Assembly (NCBI RefSeq): GCF_040183065.1
Contig: NC_091119.1
Coordinates: forward strand, 103,427,274 to 103,491,273
Origin: Periplaneta americana
Taxonomy: Eukaryota; Arthropoda; Insecta; Blattodea; Blattidae
Length of the DNA stretch: 64,000 nt
Reading direction: 5' to 3'
Of the stretch, positions 42,173 to 53,577 are shown one piece after another. The notes below the pieces were generated by a model. The model did no database searches, was not told the DNA's origin, and saw only the letters and a list, made by a program, of their open reading frames with translations. The position numbers were made by a program, and so were the translations under genes. Numbering within the stretch: position 1 is the first letter of the stretch; every line of letters begins with the position of its first letter.

Positions 42173-43085
42173 TAGGGTTGCCAACTATTTTTGAAGAAAA
42201 TACGGGAGACTAAGTGGTCTACAATATTTGACATAAAAAATTGAAAAATTATTAAATTCAGTTAGCGGCACTAAAAACAATTTTATTCTACATTTTGGCA
42301 GTTAGGCTTAAATTAAAGTATTTTGAGATATTTTACCTAGCGTAATAGTTTCAAACAAATTGTAAAAATTTCCTACATGAGTAATTGAAGTTGACTGCGA
42401 TTTGCAGTTCAGATTTGATTAAAGTGTCGTTCTCCTTTTTCGAATATCTGAGGATTGCGAGACTTCATATGTGAGTATAGGTATATATCAGTGTTAACAG
42501 TATTAAAAAAAGCTTGTTAAAATTGGCCATAAAGTCATTTAAATATGTGCTCCTGCATATATGACTTACCGGTATATGTCTAAAATGCAGGTAGTAGGCC
42601 CATTGATGATATAATGAGGAGAGTTCGGCTGGCACCGTGCATCATGTCCTGGCATAGCTCAGTTGGAAAGAGCACTCAGCACGCAGAGTTGAGAGGTCCT
42701 GGGTTCGATTCCCGGTGCTGGAACGAATTTTTCTCAAAATTAATAGGTATCTACATGTTGACTACTAACAAAAAATAGTAGTCTCGATTATTGAATGAGG
42801 ATGGCGAGACCTCATATATGAATGTATGTATATATATATATATGTTCACTTACTTTTCATAAAAGAAAACACTCTTTGAATAAGCTTAGCTGCACATTTC
42901 AGTGCATCTCTGGAACAACAGAATACATCATATAAATCACCTTCAACCATATAAAAATTAAATGTTTCAAATAAATTTTTATATTATGCAAAAATAAGGG
43001 AGAAAAAGGATCGAAGAGAAGAAAAATATGGAAGTTGGGAGACTGTTAAAAATTGGGGCTAAATACGGGAGAGTTGGCAACACTA
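42173..43085. mobile_element. Nonautonomous hAT element in the Harbinger remnant
   Basis: TAGGGTTGCCAAC at the left pairs with GTTGGCAACACTA at the right, and AATACGGGAGA lies just inside both. The 8-bp duplications GTTGGTGC (42165-42172) and GTTGGTCC (43086-43093) differ at one base. It has no coding sequence and carries a tRNA-like SINE. Confidence 0.85.
42648..42726 (+). repeat. tRNA-like SINE head
   Basis: TGGCATAGCTCAGTTGGAAA and GGTCCTGGGTTCGATTCCCG are good A and B boxes, so a Pol III promoter is likely present. The acceptor stem does not pair and the anticodon arm is irregular, so this is a SINE head rather than a working tRNA gene. Diverged copies of GAGGAT-GCGAGAC-TCATAT lie on both sides (42450 and 42796). 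Confidence 0.7.
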
Positions 43086-43333
43086 GTTGGTCCTGTGCTG
43101 CCCATTATGCCGTATGATGACCGACCTACAGATGAAAATGTCTATACGAGGGATATGTCAGTTTCTTATTTTTTTAAGTCTAGCGTAGCTCTTCCTTGGC
43201 AATTAATTCCCAGTGACTTAATAAAACTTGTTATGAACTGGGATATTTATATTTAAGTGGAGGTTTATATTTTAAAACAAATAAATGAATGAATACATAT
43301 ACGAGAACTAAATAGCTACTTTCCCGGACAATC

Positions 43334-43474
43334 CTATTTCAGTTTATGTTTTACTTCTGCAGCTATCTCCGCCCAAATTTTATCTATGAGATTCTTCTTT
43401 GAATAATCTGCTCCTATATAGTCGTAAATAACTGGATACCTCTCCATCACATTAAATTTCTGGTAGTCCATGAT
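43334..43474 (-). pseudogene. MADF-domain fragment
   Basis: The minus-strand frame MDYQKFNVMERYPVIYDYIG and SKKNLIDKIWAEIAAEV is the first half of a MADF domain (V-x-x-x-P-x-I-Y-D ... Y-x-x-K-x-x-x-x-x-x-W-x-x-I-A). It stops at KHKLK before the second half. MADF or Myb/SANT proteins are the usual DNA-binding partner in PIF/Harbinger elements, which agrees with the neighbouring transposase remnant. The frame is open further upstream to 43609 but that part has no known motif. Confidence 0.65.
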
Positions 43475-43716
43475 GATCGGAAAGTGTACACTGACAACTG
43501 AACTCTGGGCTGTAGTGGCCAGGTTGCATGAAGTACGACACAAAGAATCAGCATGTTTTATCTTGGTTATGATGCAAGGCACATGCATTATGTTGCTTGT
43601 ATCTTGCATTATCTGGCCTGACTAGTAGCACCTAAAGGCGTTCGTTTATTCTCCTTTGATGCATGCTTAATGTTCCATGCATACTACTTCATGTGTCTGT
43701 ATCGACTGGTGTGTAT

Positions 43717-45009
43717 CAGTGGCGGCTCCTGCGTATTTCTTAAGAGGAGGAAAGAAGGTAACAGGACGAAATGACACCTTCTTGAATGAAACATGCTACC
43801 AAATTAGCCAACATGCACACATGTTAGACCAGGTAGTGTTGGGGTTGGCCTTCTCTTCTGTATAGCAATAATCTATTCTTGTAAACTGAGTTTCCTAAAT
43901 TTTCCATAAAATATAATGTTTTCACTTCCATTCATTGTTGAATAATTGCACAAATTAACAATTACAAGGAAATTCACCTTGCAGCATTTTTCGAGCACAC
44001 TACAGCATCACACTTGTTGGAAGAGACTATAGCTACTAACACGTAATCGGAACCGCGGAAATGGGAATGGGAAATAATCTGAGGAAAGCGAGAACACTGC
44101 ACCCACCCACGTGGTCTGTGTTGCTACATGTACATTTTACAAGTTCAGTATCACATGCTTTTGAAGAATATCAGTTCTTGTAAAGTCATACTACCATTAT
44201 TGTTCAAAGTTGCCGGTGGTCAATTTTTTATGTTAAAAATAATGTAGTTTGGAGTACCTACTTTCAATTTCAAATATATTTGTACAAAACTGACAACTTG
44301 GCTGTTGCCCTGTCTAACAAACAATGAATAGAAGTGAATTTCAGGGGCCAAAAAGATCTGCGATACCAACGTAGAACTACTTCCTCTTTGTTTTATATAA
44401 ACACGACTTTAACTTTCAAATATCCTTGAAAGTTTCAAACCATGAATAGTAGCCTATATAAAGTGCAATGAATAATATTTTTGATTTATAATTTTAGAAA
44501 AAAAGTTTATACGGTGTCTTTCATAGCATTGCGTTAAAACTATTTTATTGTGCCTCCTCCTAGATGTTTTATAGTCTGGTTGAATGCAAGATCGTTAGAT
44601 GGCTGCGGTAGCGAGCTTGCTGCACGACCAGTCGGTTTCTATTTCCCGCCCATGTGCTGATTCAGAGGAGGATCTCCTCCCTCTCCATTCATTTACTCGC
44701 TTTAAAACTCTGCTTCTTTCTCTGGCCGCTAGTGCGCTGTTGTCTATGTGTGCTAACTGCATTAAAGGAGGAATGGCTTGGCTTTCCCCCGCACAAACAA
44801 TTTCGCATCTTTCTTACAGTTTTCTAGCAGCACATGAGCACGCATCGTTTAAAACTCGATCAACCGAGGTTTTCTTATAGCTGTGAACTTAAAAATTATC
44901 GAATCTTCCTTGAATTTCAAGGCACATATTTTATTTGGTATTTACTTTCGAAAGAAGAAAAATGTGAGGAGGACATTCCTCCCTTCCCTCCCCCGAGGAA
45001 CCGCCACTG
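43717..45009. mobile_element. Nonautonomous hAT element
   Basis: CAGTGGCGGCTCCTGCG on the left and the complement of CAGTGGCGGTTCCTCGG on the right are the ends. The 8-bp duplications GTGTGTAT (43709-43716) and GTTTGTAT (45010-45017) differ at one base. The inside has AGGAGGA-rich subterminal parts and no recognisable transposase. Confidence 0.85.
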
Positions 45010-45479
45010 GTTTGTATCCTGTCTTACTTGAACTGCTGTGTTCCATAGCTTGTCGGATTTTCGCCGTGACATCAAAAGGGGTTTAGCATGCTCGAACTGC
45101 ATTAAGTGTGGTTGTGCATATAACATTTATTTCAGTCTTCGTCAACAGTGAACATAGAGTGCATTGAACAAAATACAACACACTTTAATGAATAATAAAA
45201 GAAATTCTGTAGAATGCAAAATATTTAAGGCATTCCAACAAAACTTTGAGGAATACCACAAGAAAATGACCGTCATTTTTCTATCTCTCTGAGGGGAGAA
45301 AGCAAAACTAAAGAAAATCACAGGAATAACGAAATCAGATATGTATAAATGCAGTGGTGATATTTTAATTACCTAACATTTGGTTCTCTCTCCTAATAAC
45401 GACAAATTTCAAAATGTTATTATAAAAAAATAGTAAATAAGGTAATAATAAGCAGCTATAAATAAAGGAAAAACGCAAT

Positions 45480-45650
45480 GTATCACGCTAGTACCGGGTA
45501 CAGAATATATATGCAGAGTATTTTATATGATCTACTGTTAAAGTTAGTTTAACATTAAATGTTTAGCACATCACAGCCACTTTCTAGCATGTCATATTGT
45601 ATTTTTGGTCCAGGGAAAATACACTTCTTTTACAATAATACTCGTAAAAA
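45480..45650. repeat. Third member of the arm repeat family
   Basis: TGTATTTTTGGTCCAGGGAA and a CCGGGTAC motif relate this to the arms at 1-145 and 7255-7395. It is more diverged. Confidence 0.55.
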
Positions 45651-45768
45651 ATAGGAACGTTTTCGTAAGAAAGTATTAATATTTTCTCTAAACTAGGGTG
45701 ACCAGACGCCCCATTTTTAATGGGATTGTCCCTTTTCAGCTTTTTGTCCCCTGTCCCGAGAAAAGTAT

Positions 45769-46380
45769 ATGTTGTTGTTGTTCTTGTTTTCTAATGTCAG
45801 GCGTTTGACAATAAAGTCATTTGACCTCTTGCACTCCAATATTTGAAAATGGCAAGTTGTAGCCGATTTAAGTGAACACCATATTTTAACGTTTTGGTGG
45901 CTATTTCATTCACACACAACCCCCAGAGTGTCTGGAGGACTACACCTGCTGTTGGTCGACGGGTCCATTGGACCTAGCTGGGAGATCTTGTTGATCACCA
46001 GCTTTCCCTCCTTAAGCCACTGGAGGACAATTTTAGTGCCATAGCAGGTCAGTACTAGGAACAGAAAAGTAGAAAGAGGAGGAAGGAAAGTGAAATGAAC
46101 CCCTAGGCCTCGAATGCAATAATGCCGTCGGGGTCGAAGAAAGTAAGAGTTCAGTCAGAGGACTGGATAGGAAAGGGTAAAAAGGGAATTAGGTATTGAA
46201 TAGAGGAAAATTATACCAAATTCAGTCATTAACTCATCAAGCTGTATGCTTACTAACAGCTGCACCATGGGAAGGTAGGGATGGGACATTAGGTATTTGT
46301 CCAGGTTGGTTCCTTAAGGCCTTCAATGGGAAGGATTAATGGCTCTCCCCCCTGTATCCAACAGATACCCTTTTGCAGCC
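45769..46380. mobile_element. 612-bp repeat nested in the hAT element
   Basis: A perfect 14-bp duplication CCCGAGAAAAGTAT (45755-45768 and 46381-46394) brackets it. It begins with GTTGTTGTTGTTC and contains GCGTTTGACAATAAAGTCAT and CTTGCACTCCAATATTTG, also seen near 35382. A retroposed short element is likely; no tRNA boxes were recognised. Confidence 0.8.
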
Positions 46381-46532
46381 CCCGAGAAAAGTATGCTTGG
46401 TGCGCCAAATGTCTGGTTTTTTTAAATGGCACCGTATTTCCCTAAATTATAATTAAGATATTTATTTTTATTTTATTTTATCATGAAAGATAAATACATT
46501 AACTTAGTTTTACAAACATAATTCAGATTGTA

Positions 46533-46803
46533 AGTTTTGTGTTAGGAATACCTGGTACCAATGCATCATCAGAAAGAGTGTTTTCGTTGTTGAATTCAAT
46601 TTGGTCTGCCGAAAGGAATCAGTTTCCAGTTAAAACCATAATCACAAAATGTAATTTCAAAAATGTGTCTTGCATGGACTTTTATAGTTTCTTGAAAGAA
46701 AGGCCCCAACACTTCTACAGCAAATTCACTCATCAAAGAAATATGATGCAGATTGTACAGTTGATCTTCATGGAGAATGTTAAAATACTTATTATTTCTC
46801 AGT
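46533..46803 (+). pseudogene. hAT transposase dimerisation domain
   Basis: The frame LGIPGTNASSERVFSLLNSI, WSAERNQFPVKTI is the C-terminal hAT dimerisation domain, with the usual P-x-x-N-A-x-x-E-R-x-F-S and R-N-x-L. The frame stays open for about 90 codons to a stop, but the DDE core, DNA-binding zinc finger and start are absent. Confidence 0.85.
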
Positions 46804-47371
46804 AATATTTGCATTTACCATGGACATATAACGTATATGTTTAATATAGGTACACATGAGTGAATTGGTGTTAAACTTCTTGAATATCACCACTAGTTAA
46901 AAGGTATTGTGAGGCAAAAAATTTTGTTACGAAACAATTCAGAATACAGTGACATGAATATGATTGTAAGGTTCAATTAACTTGAAGTATTTTTAAACAG
47001 ATAAGTTAACCTATTTAATTCAGACTAGCTGCAACATAAAAAATTGTCAACAATGACTTAAGACAAGTATCCATACTACTATATTATATAATTGCATAAT
47101 TATTATAGCCTAGTTATTGTAAACAGTGTATTTATTACTTTAAAAGAAATAAAACTGGACCTTATTGCTCACTGACATTATATAAACACAAGTAGGCTAA
47201 TAATGAATGTTTAGATAAAATGGTGATTCATGTCAACTTTAATAAATGTCTCGTTTTTTTTATTTTGGAAATCTGGTCACCCTACTCTAGACAAAAAATA
47301 CACTATGGCATTCATAGGAAGTGGCAGTGATGTAACTGAAACAACAATATAATAATAATACTTTACTGCTA

Positions 47372-48672
47372 CGAGAGCTATTCATAAAGTAACTTCCGTT
47401 TTTATATAGCGTGCGTAACAACAGAGATAGTGGCGCCGCTCTTGCGGTGGAGTGTACCTTGAAGCAGCAGTAGAGTCAAGGTCGTGTCTTTGGTCCTCTC
47501 TGAGCCACGTGCTGTCAAAATGTGTGCTGCAATCGGAAGTCCTGCCAAGTGTGAGGTACTTTCTGTAATAAGATTTCTTGTGGCCAAAAACTGTAAAGCC
47601 AGTGAAATTCATCGCCAATTTTGTGAAGATTATAGGCCAGACGTAATGAGTGAAGGTGGTGTAAGACAATGGCGAGTATGTTCAAAAATGGGCGAACCAA
47701 TGTCCATGATGAAGAGAGAAGTGGTCGACCGAGTATCGTGAATGCAGATCTGATTCGTTTGGTTGACGAAAAGGTTAGAGCAAACCGTAGGTTTACCATG
47801 TCAGAGCTTAGTGAGGATTTTCAACAGATTAGTCGTACTCTTCTGTACAAGGTGATTACCGAAGATTTGGGCTACTTGACACTTTCTGCCAGATGGGTGC
47901 CTAAACTCCTTTCTGAGGAACAAAAGGCTCAACGGATGAGGGCAACACTGTCCTTTCTTGAGCGTTACGAAAGAGAAGGTGATGCTTTTCTCGATCAGAT
48001 TGTGACAGGAGACGAGACTTGGGTGCGATATGTGAATGCAGAAACAAAGCTTCAATCAATACAGTGGGGCCATACTCACTCACCGAAAAAATCAACAAAG
48101 TGTCGTCAAACACTTTCCACGAGGAAACTTATGACAACTGTCTTCTGGGACAGAAAAGGAATTTTGCTAGTGGAGTTCTTGGAGAGGAATGCCACAATTA
48201 ACACTGAGCATTACTGTAACACACTAACAAATTTGAAAAGGGCAATTTAAAACAAACATCGTGGCATGTTGAGCTCTGGGGTGATTTTCCTGCATGACAA
48301 CACCCAGCCGCATACAGCGCGTCGTACTGCGACCAAACTGCAAGAGTTCAACTGGGAAGTATTGGATCATCCTCCCTATAGCCCAGATTTGATGCCTAGC
48401 GATTACCATCTTTTCATGCACATGAAGACGTGGCTTGGCTCGAAGTGCTTTGACGATGACGAAGAGTTGAAAACCAGCGTCGTAGGTTGGCCGAATTCTA
48501 CGATTGCGGAATTTCAAAGCTCGTCAAACGCTACGATAAGTGTCTCAATGTGACAGGAAACTGTGTGGAAAAATAAATTAGAGTGTACAATTTCAAACGT
48601 ATTGTAACCCAAGTCTGTAACGTCATTCACAGGTTTGTAAAAAATAAACGGCTACTTTATGAATAGCCCTCA
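47372..48672 (+). mobile_element. Full-length mariner element
   Basis: Terminal inverted repeats built on GAGGGCTATTCATAAAGTA flank a 1.3 kb unit, with TA at 47370-47371 and 48673-48674. The length and layout are those of a complete mariner. The transposase has at least three lesions, so it is inactive unless supplied from elsewhere. Confidence 0.95.
47520..48589 (+). pseudogene. Mariner transposase, D,D34D, broken
   Basis: From MCAAIGSPAKCEVLSVIRFL the N-terminal HTH region runs to about 47670, where the frame changes. Then NVHDEERSGRPSIVNADLIR (linker), IVTGDETWVRY (first Asp), an in-frame stop at 48248, VIFLHDNTQPHTA (second Asp) and PYSPDLMPSDYHLF (third Asp, 34 residues later). A further frameshift near 48490 precedes GISKLVKRYDKCLNV. 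All three catalytic Asp are still encoded. Length, about 345 codons, equals the family's. Confidence 0.93.
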
Positions 48673-48674
48673 TA

Positions 48675-49407
48675 GAACAAAGATACATATTGCTTTTTTA
48701 TATATAAACATTCTAGCATCCCCAGAAAGAGTAAGTTACATACTCGTGCTCAGAGCGCATTCCACATAATGTTAAGATATTTTATTAAATAACAGAGTAA
48801 AAAGTAAAAAAAGAAAAAGAAAAAAGAAGAAGAAAAAACATATCACAATAATTGAACTTTAAATTTTCTCTCTAAACAGGAATTTTTAATTGATTTTCTG
48901 AAATAAAGAGCATTAGTAAATTGTATATTTGGGAATTTAGCTATTAAGTTATCATGTTATAAAGCCTTGGACCAAAGTTGCTACTGTGATTATATGCTAC
49001 AGCTATGATACATTTAGATTTTGTTAAGCATAATATATGTTTTCTGATCTTTTGGTTTTATATTTATGTGAATTTAATTAAATATATTTCGGTTTTTATG
49101 TACGAAATTCAATAATACAACTTGTTATAAATATGATGGAAGTCAAATACTTTAAATCCTGAATACAACAGTTCTGAAGAGTAATTAAGAGTTTATTAAG
49201 GCATAATTTTATTATTATTTTTTTGTAGCAGAGTTAGTGGCATGAGGGAGGTACTACTAGCACTATATTAACTTCGCACTTCCTTAGACATAAACCATAG
49301 TACACAAACTATTTACTTTTCTTACACATACTGCTACCACCACCACTAAAAAATTTTGATCAACACTTCAACCATTAATGCTTCATTATACTACTCTGAT
49401 TGCTCTC
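48675..49407. other. No gene recognised
   Basis: AT-rich with a purine-rich AAAGAAAAAGAAG run at 48805-48838. Nothing else supported. Confidence 0.4.
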
Positions 49408-49416
49408 TGCAATTCT

Positions 49417-49620
49417 TTTAGTTGGTTATTTAACGACCCTGTATTAACTACTAGGATATTTGGCATCGATTGTATTGGTAATAGCGTGATGATATTTGGC
49501 GAGATGAGGCCGAGGGTAAGCCATAGATTACCTGACATTCGCATTCGCCTTATGGTTGGAGAAAACCTCTGAAGAAACTGCCAGTAATGAGCACAAGCTG
49601 GAATCGAACCCATGCCCGAG
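49417..49620 (-). mobile_element. SINE with truncated tRNA head
   Basis: On the minus strand the B box GGGTTCGATTCC is near the 5' border, followed by TTCTTCAGAGGTTTTCTCC, a body with CTCGGCCTCATCTCGCC and the 3' end CGTTAAATAACCAACTAAAA. The duplication TGCAATTCT / TGCAATTTT (49408-49416 and 49621-49629) flanks it. Confidence 0.8.
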
Positions 49621-49629
49621 TGCAATTTT

Positions 49630-50036
49630 GGATCAGCAGGATCCTTGTCCTTGTAAGCTTTTTATTTGTTATACACATTAATGGTAACATTTTCACAATT
49701 CACTTTTTTGCTTTAAAAAGCTATCAATTTGTGTCTACTTACTGATGTCCACGTTTTTCTTCAGTGATATCGTACACCGCAGCATAGAATAATGAATCCA
49801 CAGAGAACTTGATTTCTTCTTTTCACTTTTCATTGAAAAATATTCCAGCATAAACTTTTCAGAAATATTTTCTACTTTTTTTTTTTACACCACTTTTCAA
49901 ACTTCTTATATTCCTCTTCATACCTCTGTCGCGATTTTGTTGGAATTAATAAATCAGTACAGCTGTTAATGCAATACCATTGACACTTATATTTATAAAT
50001 AGTCATGGTGACAATATCGACAATAATAACATTCTT
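49630..50036. other. No gene recognised
   Basis: AT-rich DNA with a T run at 49878-49887. Nothing supported. Confidence 0.4.
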
Positions 50037-50164
50037 CAAATGTTTCTTGTACGTGGCCCTCTATATGAATCGATGACCTACAAAGCAAATGTATATAGCT
50101 TCAAATGTTTCTCGTACAATGCCCTCTATATGAATCGATCGCCTACAAAGCAAATGTATATAGC
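50037..50164. repeat. Two-copy 64-bp tandem duplication
   Basis: The unit CAAATGTTTCTTGTACGTGG, CCTCTATATGAATCGAT, CTACAAAGCAAATGTATATA is present twice head to tail with few differences. Confidence 0.9.
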
Positions 50165-51728
50165 TGGCAATAAAAATGTAACATTTAGACAATATTCAAT
50201 TTTACATTATTTTTTTTATCAAAGCGGATAAAACTGTGTACGATACACATGTCGTAACTTCATATTACAATAGTAGACTGGTTATCAAACTCGGCCTGCA
50301 GCCTTGTTTGAGAAAATCTCGTGTTGTAAAATAAAATGTTACGACATTAGTATCTAAATAACTATTACATTATGTTTTGTGCTATATTAAAATGCTTGAT
50401 AATATCGTATTGTCAGTGTTCTTCCATCCTGTAAATGCTACTTTTTAATTTAAAATAGTTAACAACCAGTTCTACATTGTGGACAAATTAAACAAGCAGT
50501 GATCTGACTGAATGACACGACATGTAAAAATGTGATAGCTTTCAATTGCATTATATTAATTTCTACTGAATCATTTCATTGCTATAAAGCCTACTATATA
50601 CCATATCTAAAAACTGGTAGGCCTATATACATTTTTTTACATATTATTTATTTCAAAAGTTTCATTTATTGGAACTGACGATATACGACCCTCCCAAGTA
50701 CTAACATTTTAATTCAGTTTTTTATGATTTTGAGTAATCCTAGTTAATATGGTCTTAAATTGTTTCTTTTTCTTCCAGTACTATCATTGTAACTCTAAAC
50801 CTCCCAAATTGTATGAAAATCTCATTGTTACTCTACATATCTGTATACACTAATTTACACGATCATTTTAAAACTTCATTTTCATCTCCTGAAAAATGTA
50901 AGAAAGTGAGTTACAATGTTAGTACTTGTAAGAGTCGATATCAGAATACACGATTTGTATTCAAGACTTTGCCGTTTCTATGGAAGGACAAGCCTCAAGA
51001 AGGATTAAACACTGTAAATTCAATTTTATTTAAATACCAACTTGTATAATGCAAGATGTTGTCACATTTTAAACGTATCTTAGTGTGAGCACAAAATTTC
51101 CATTTCCTATGACAAATTCATAAAGATATTCACGCGAAATTATTTTGGTAAGGAATCCATCCTTCATTATGGGGGGAAAAAAACTGTGTTAACTCACTTT
51201 TAATTGAGTATCTACTTAATCTTACAAAAGGGCTAAAGAGCCAAATTAAAAATAAGTGCAATTCATATTTTATTGCAGAATGAAGTTATTTCATATTGTG
51301 CAGTTCCCTACAAGAGTGCTAAGTGAAATTCGTAACTTAGTAAGTAGTTCCTATGAGCATCAAATGGCTTCAATGACGTCACAACCCAGTTAGCCACGCC
51401 AGTTTCCTTACAAAAGTGTCAAGTAGCAATGATTTTCGTGTGCATTGCCCTCCTTCAACATATTGTAACAGCTGGTCTGCTGTATTTGGTGTTATAGCTT
51501 AGCTAGTATAACTAGGTAGCTGAACCAGTCATTAAGAAGGGAAGGTTGAAAGAGTCTGGCAGTGAACAGAATGAAAGCAAAAAGTTAAAGGCAGCAGGAA
51601 ATGAATATATGTTTCTAAATAACGTTCATTCCTCTATCTGCAAAGAAACCATATTTATTAGAGGTAAATCTAAGCTGTGTGGGCTATATGTGTACGTTAA
51701 CTTGAAAATGTGTATGTTACCAGTACTG
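50165..51728. other. No gene recognised
   Basis: AT-rich. A plus-strand frame at 50813-51049 (KTLPFLWKDKPQEGLNTVNS) is open for 78 codons but shows no motif I know. I do not call it. Confidence 0.4.
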
Positions 51729-51732
51729 TTAA

Positions 51733-51954
51733 CCCTTTGCAGCACAAATTAATTTTTTATGTTTTTCATTTCATGGATCATAACAAAGCTTCGATCAATT
51801 TTTTTCAACATTTTAAATCTGCACACAATTTCAAAACATAGATGGCACCTCTATGTATACTTAAGAGCTGGTTCCTTGGCAGAATATCTGTGCCATAAAA
51901 TTTAGAAGGAATGAAAACGGTGGTTCTTCTGAGCAACCACTATGCAGCAAAGGG
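51733..51954. mobile_element. TTAA MITE, piggyBac-like ends
   Basis: CCCTTTGCAGCA at the left and its complement TGCAGCAAAGGG (with TA inserted next to it) at the right are the ends, and TTAA flanks both (51729-51732 and 51955-51958). CCC...GGG ends with TTAA duplication are typical of piggyBac. The 222 bp code for nothing. Confidence 0.8.
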
Positions 51955-52019
51955 TTAAAACCCGAAATCCATTAAAACCAGTTTCAACTGGTAAAAACTA
52001 GCTTAAATGTGTGCGTGTA

Positions 52020-52540
52020 TCTAATGCCTACCCACTTCACTTGCGTGATTCGGATTCCGCATATTTCCGATAGATGGCAGGACTATGATCCATTTTCAAT
52101 TGTACACTACTTCGGCAGGCCATGCTGTACATGATATGTATCATGTGAAGAGTTATGTCGTGTACTAGGGTGAGCGTATGTGTAAGTGTTCATGTAAGTG
52201 TAGTGTAGGGAATGAGTGAGGATGATGATGGTGAGGAGGGAGAAGAGGAAACCCGGTGCCGGCACATAGCCTACTCCTGTCGAATAGCAACAAGGGGGCC
52301 ACCAGGCTTAATGTCCTCATCCAATGGTCTAATCACTATCAACAGTGACATATGCTTTCTCTTCATATGCACTGCAGAAAGATTTGGGATTTAACCCAGA
52401 CATATTGGTGCAGAATTTAGTGATTAGAAGTTCTGCACCACCACAAATTTTACATGAAAATATCTGATCCCACTGGGAATCGAACCCACCGGCTAGTCTG
52501 GAGGCAGACGTGCTGACACAGAGCTAACTTGGCAGACCTG
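52020..52540 (-). mobile_element. tRNA-derived SINE, minus
   Basis: On the minus strand the head GTCTGCCAAGTTAGCTCTGT, A-box-like, and B box GGGTTCGATTCCC is followed by a long body running at least to 52200 (AATATGTCTGGGTTAAATC, GGGCCCCC-like CCTGGTGGCCCCC). The 3' limit and target duplication are not resolved, so the lower coordinate is approximate. Confidence 0.65.
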
Positions 52541-53415
52541 CTTAAACAAATGTACATAGATAAAAAGCGAGTTTTCGTAAGATCTAGAATCAGTGACAGG
52601 TTCGGTTTGGTTTGTTTAGGCTAGACCAGGCCTGGGCACTAATAACTCAATCGAGTCACTGCAGATTTCCCCTTAACTCCCCACTCCACATTCCCTGGCT
52701 GAGACGAGTAGACAGAAAGGTAAACATTGCTGAGTGACAGATTGTATAAGGCAGGCATCATACTTTTTACAAACTTTCAGCTCTTGCTGGTTACCTGCAA
52801 TCCATCATGATGTACAGTGCCTACTGTGTGTTTGTTTATAAGGCAGTGTAAGCGAAAAAGGCATGGGTGGGGGTTTCAGAGTTCCGTTTCTTCGTGCTAT
52901 CCACGGAATACTAATAGTTTAAATGAACTGAATGTTAATTGCTACTTTGCACTGATTTTACAGAATGTTTACTTTAACCCTCATTAACCATTTTTTATTT
53001 ACACCCTTTTGTTCTGAACGGCTCATATGTAGGCTTTAGTTGAATTGTACACTCCATAGAGACTACCAAGCGTAACAACTGTACATTGGTTATGTTTCAT
53101 TCCAAATGTTGCCAACAGTTTATGTTCCACCGAAGTACACTGTACTTTGCATGTTCGACACCTGCGTCTGACCGCTGTGCAGACACCCACACTGTATGTT
53201 TGAAGCGTAGGCAACCTTGTATCCATGGAAGGAATTGTTTCATCTCTATTACACGTAGGTAAAGTTACTACATAGTCTCTAAAGGTTTATTTTGTAAATA
53301 GCGATATATCAGCAACAAATGATTTAAGGTAGAATACATTTTAGCATTAAAATATTTTTTCATATTGTCATATTTTGTCAAAATAAATGTCATATTCTGA
53401 CCATTTCGATCATAT
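52541..53415. other. No gene recognised
   Basis: CCAGGCCTGGGCAC at 52626 could be a hAT end without visible partner. Other sequence is noncoding-looking. Confidence 0.35.
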
Positions 53416-53577
53416 TATGCCGGTCTCTACCATGTATTGTGGGTCCCTATCACTACGGCATGGCGCGTCCTCAGGTTGCGGATAGAGGAGACGGCCTCCA
53501 GATATGGAGGGTAGCTGCGAATATATTGTATAAGCAGTCGTGGACAGCCGATAAGGGGTGGTCCTCCAGCTTGGGGG

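Larger units (their letters stand above)
41926..43256 (+). pseudogene. PIF/Harbinger transposase remnants
   Basis: The left part gives RRFRIHWSK and, after a frameshift, LAQHPDKFAEYYRMSKESFE, which is the N-terminal block of HARBI1-like transposases (R-R-x-x-V-H-P ... P-x-x-F-x-x-Y-x-R-M-S-x-x-x-F). The right part, beyond the hAT element, gives MPYDDRPTDENVYTRDM and SYFFKSSVALPWQ, which resembles their C-terminal end (R-D-x-x-x-x-Y-F-x-x-x-x-A-V-x-W-Q). The nuclease core is missing. Confidence 0.6.
41800..43700 (+). mobile_element. PIF/Harbinger remnant split by a hAT element
   Basis: Two coding remnants, one on each strand, fit the two-gene plan of PIF/Harbinger: a transposase on plus and a MADF/Myb-like protein on minus. 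TGATGCATGGCACATGG near 41812 and its rough complement near 43685 may be the decayed ends. The centre of the transposase is deleted. A hAT element is inserted at 42173-43085. Confidence 0.55.
45694..47284 (+). mobile_element. hAT element with dimerisation-domain remnant
   Basis: TAGGGTGACCAGACG on the left and TCTGGTCACCCTA on the right are inverted ends. The 8-bp duplications CTCTAAAC (45686-45693) and CTCTAGAC (47285-47292) differ at one base. The element keeps only the C-terminus of its transposase and carries a 612-bp repeat inserted near the left end. The mariner element begins 88 bp further right. Confidence 0.88.

Noticed and set aside
42650-42724. Functional tRNA gene
   Set aside because: The acceptor stem does not pair and the anticodon arm is irregular; it lies inside a nonautonomous hAT element.
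50813-51049. Small protein gene
   Set aside because: No known motif, no splice or polyA context, and composition like the surrounding AT-rich DNA.
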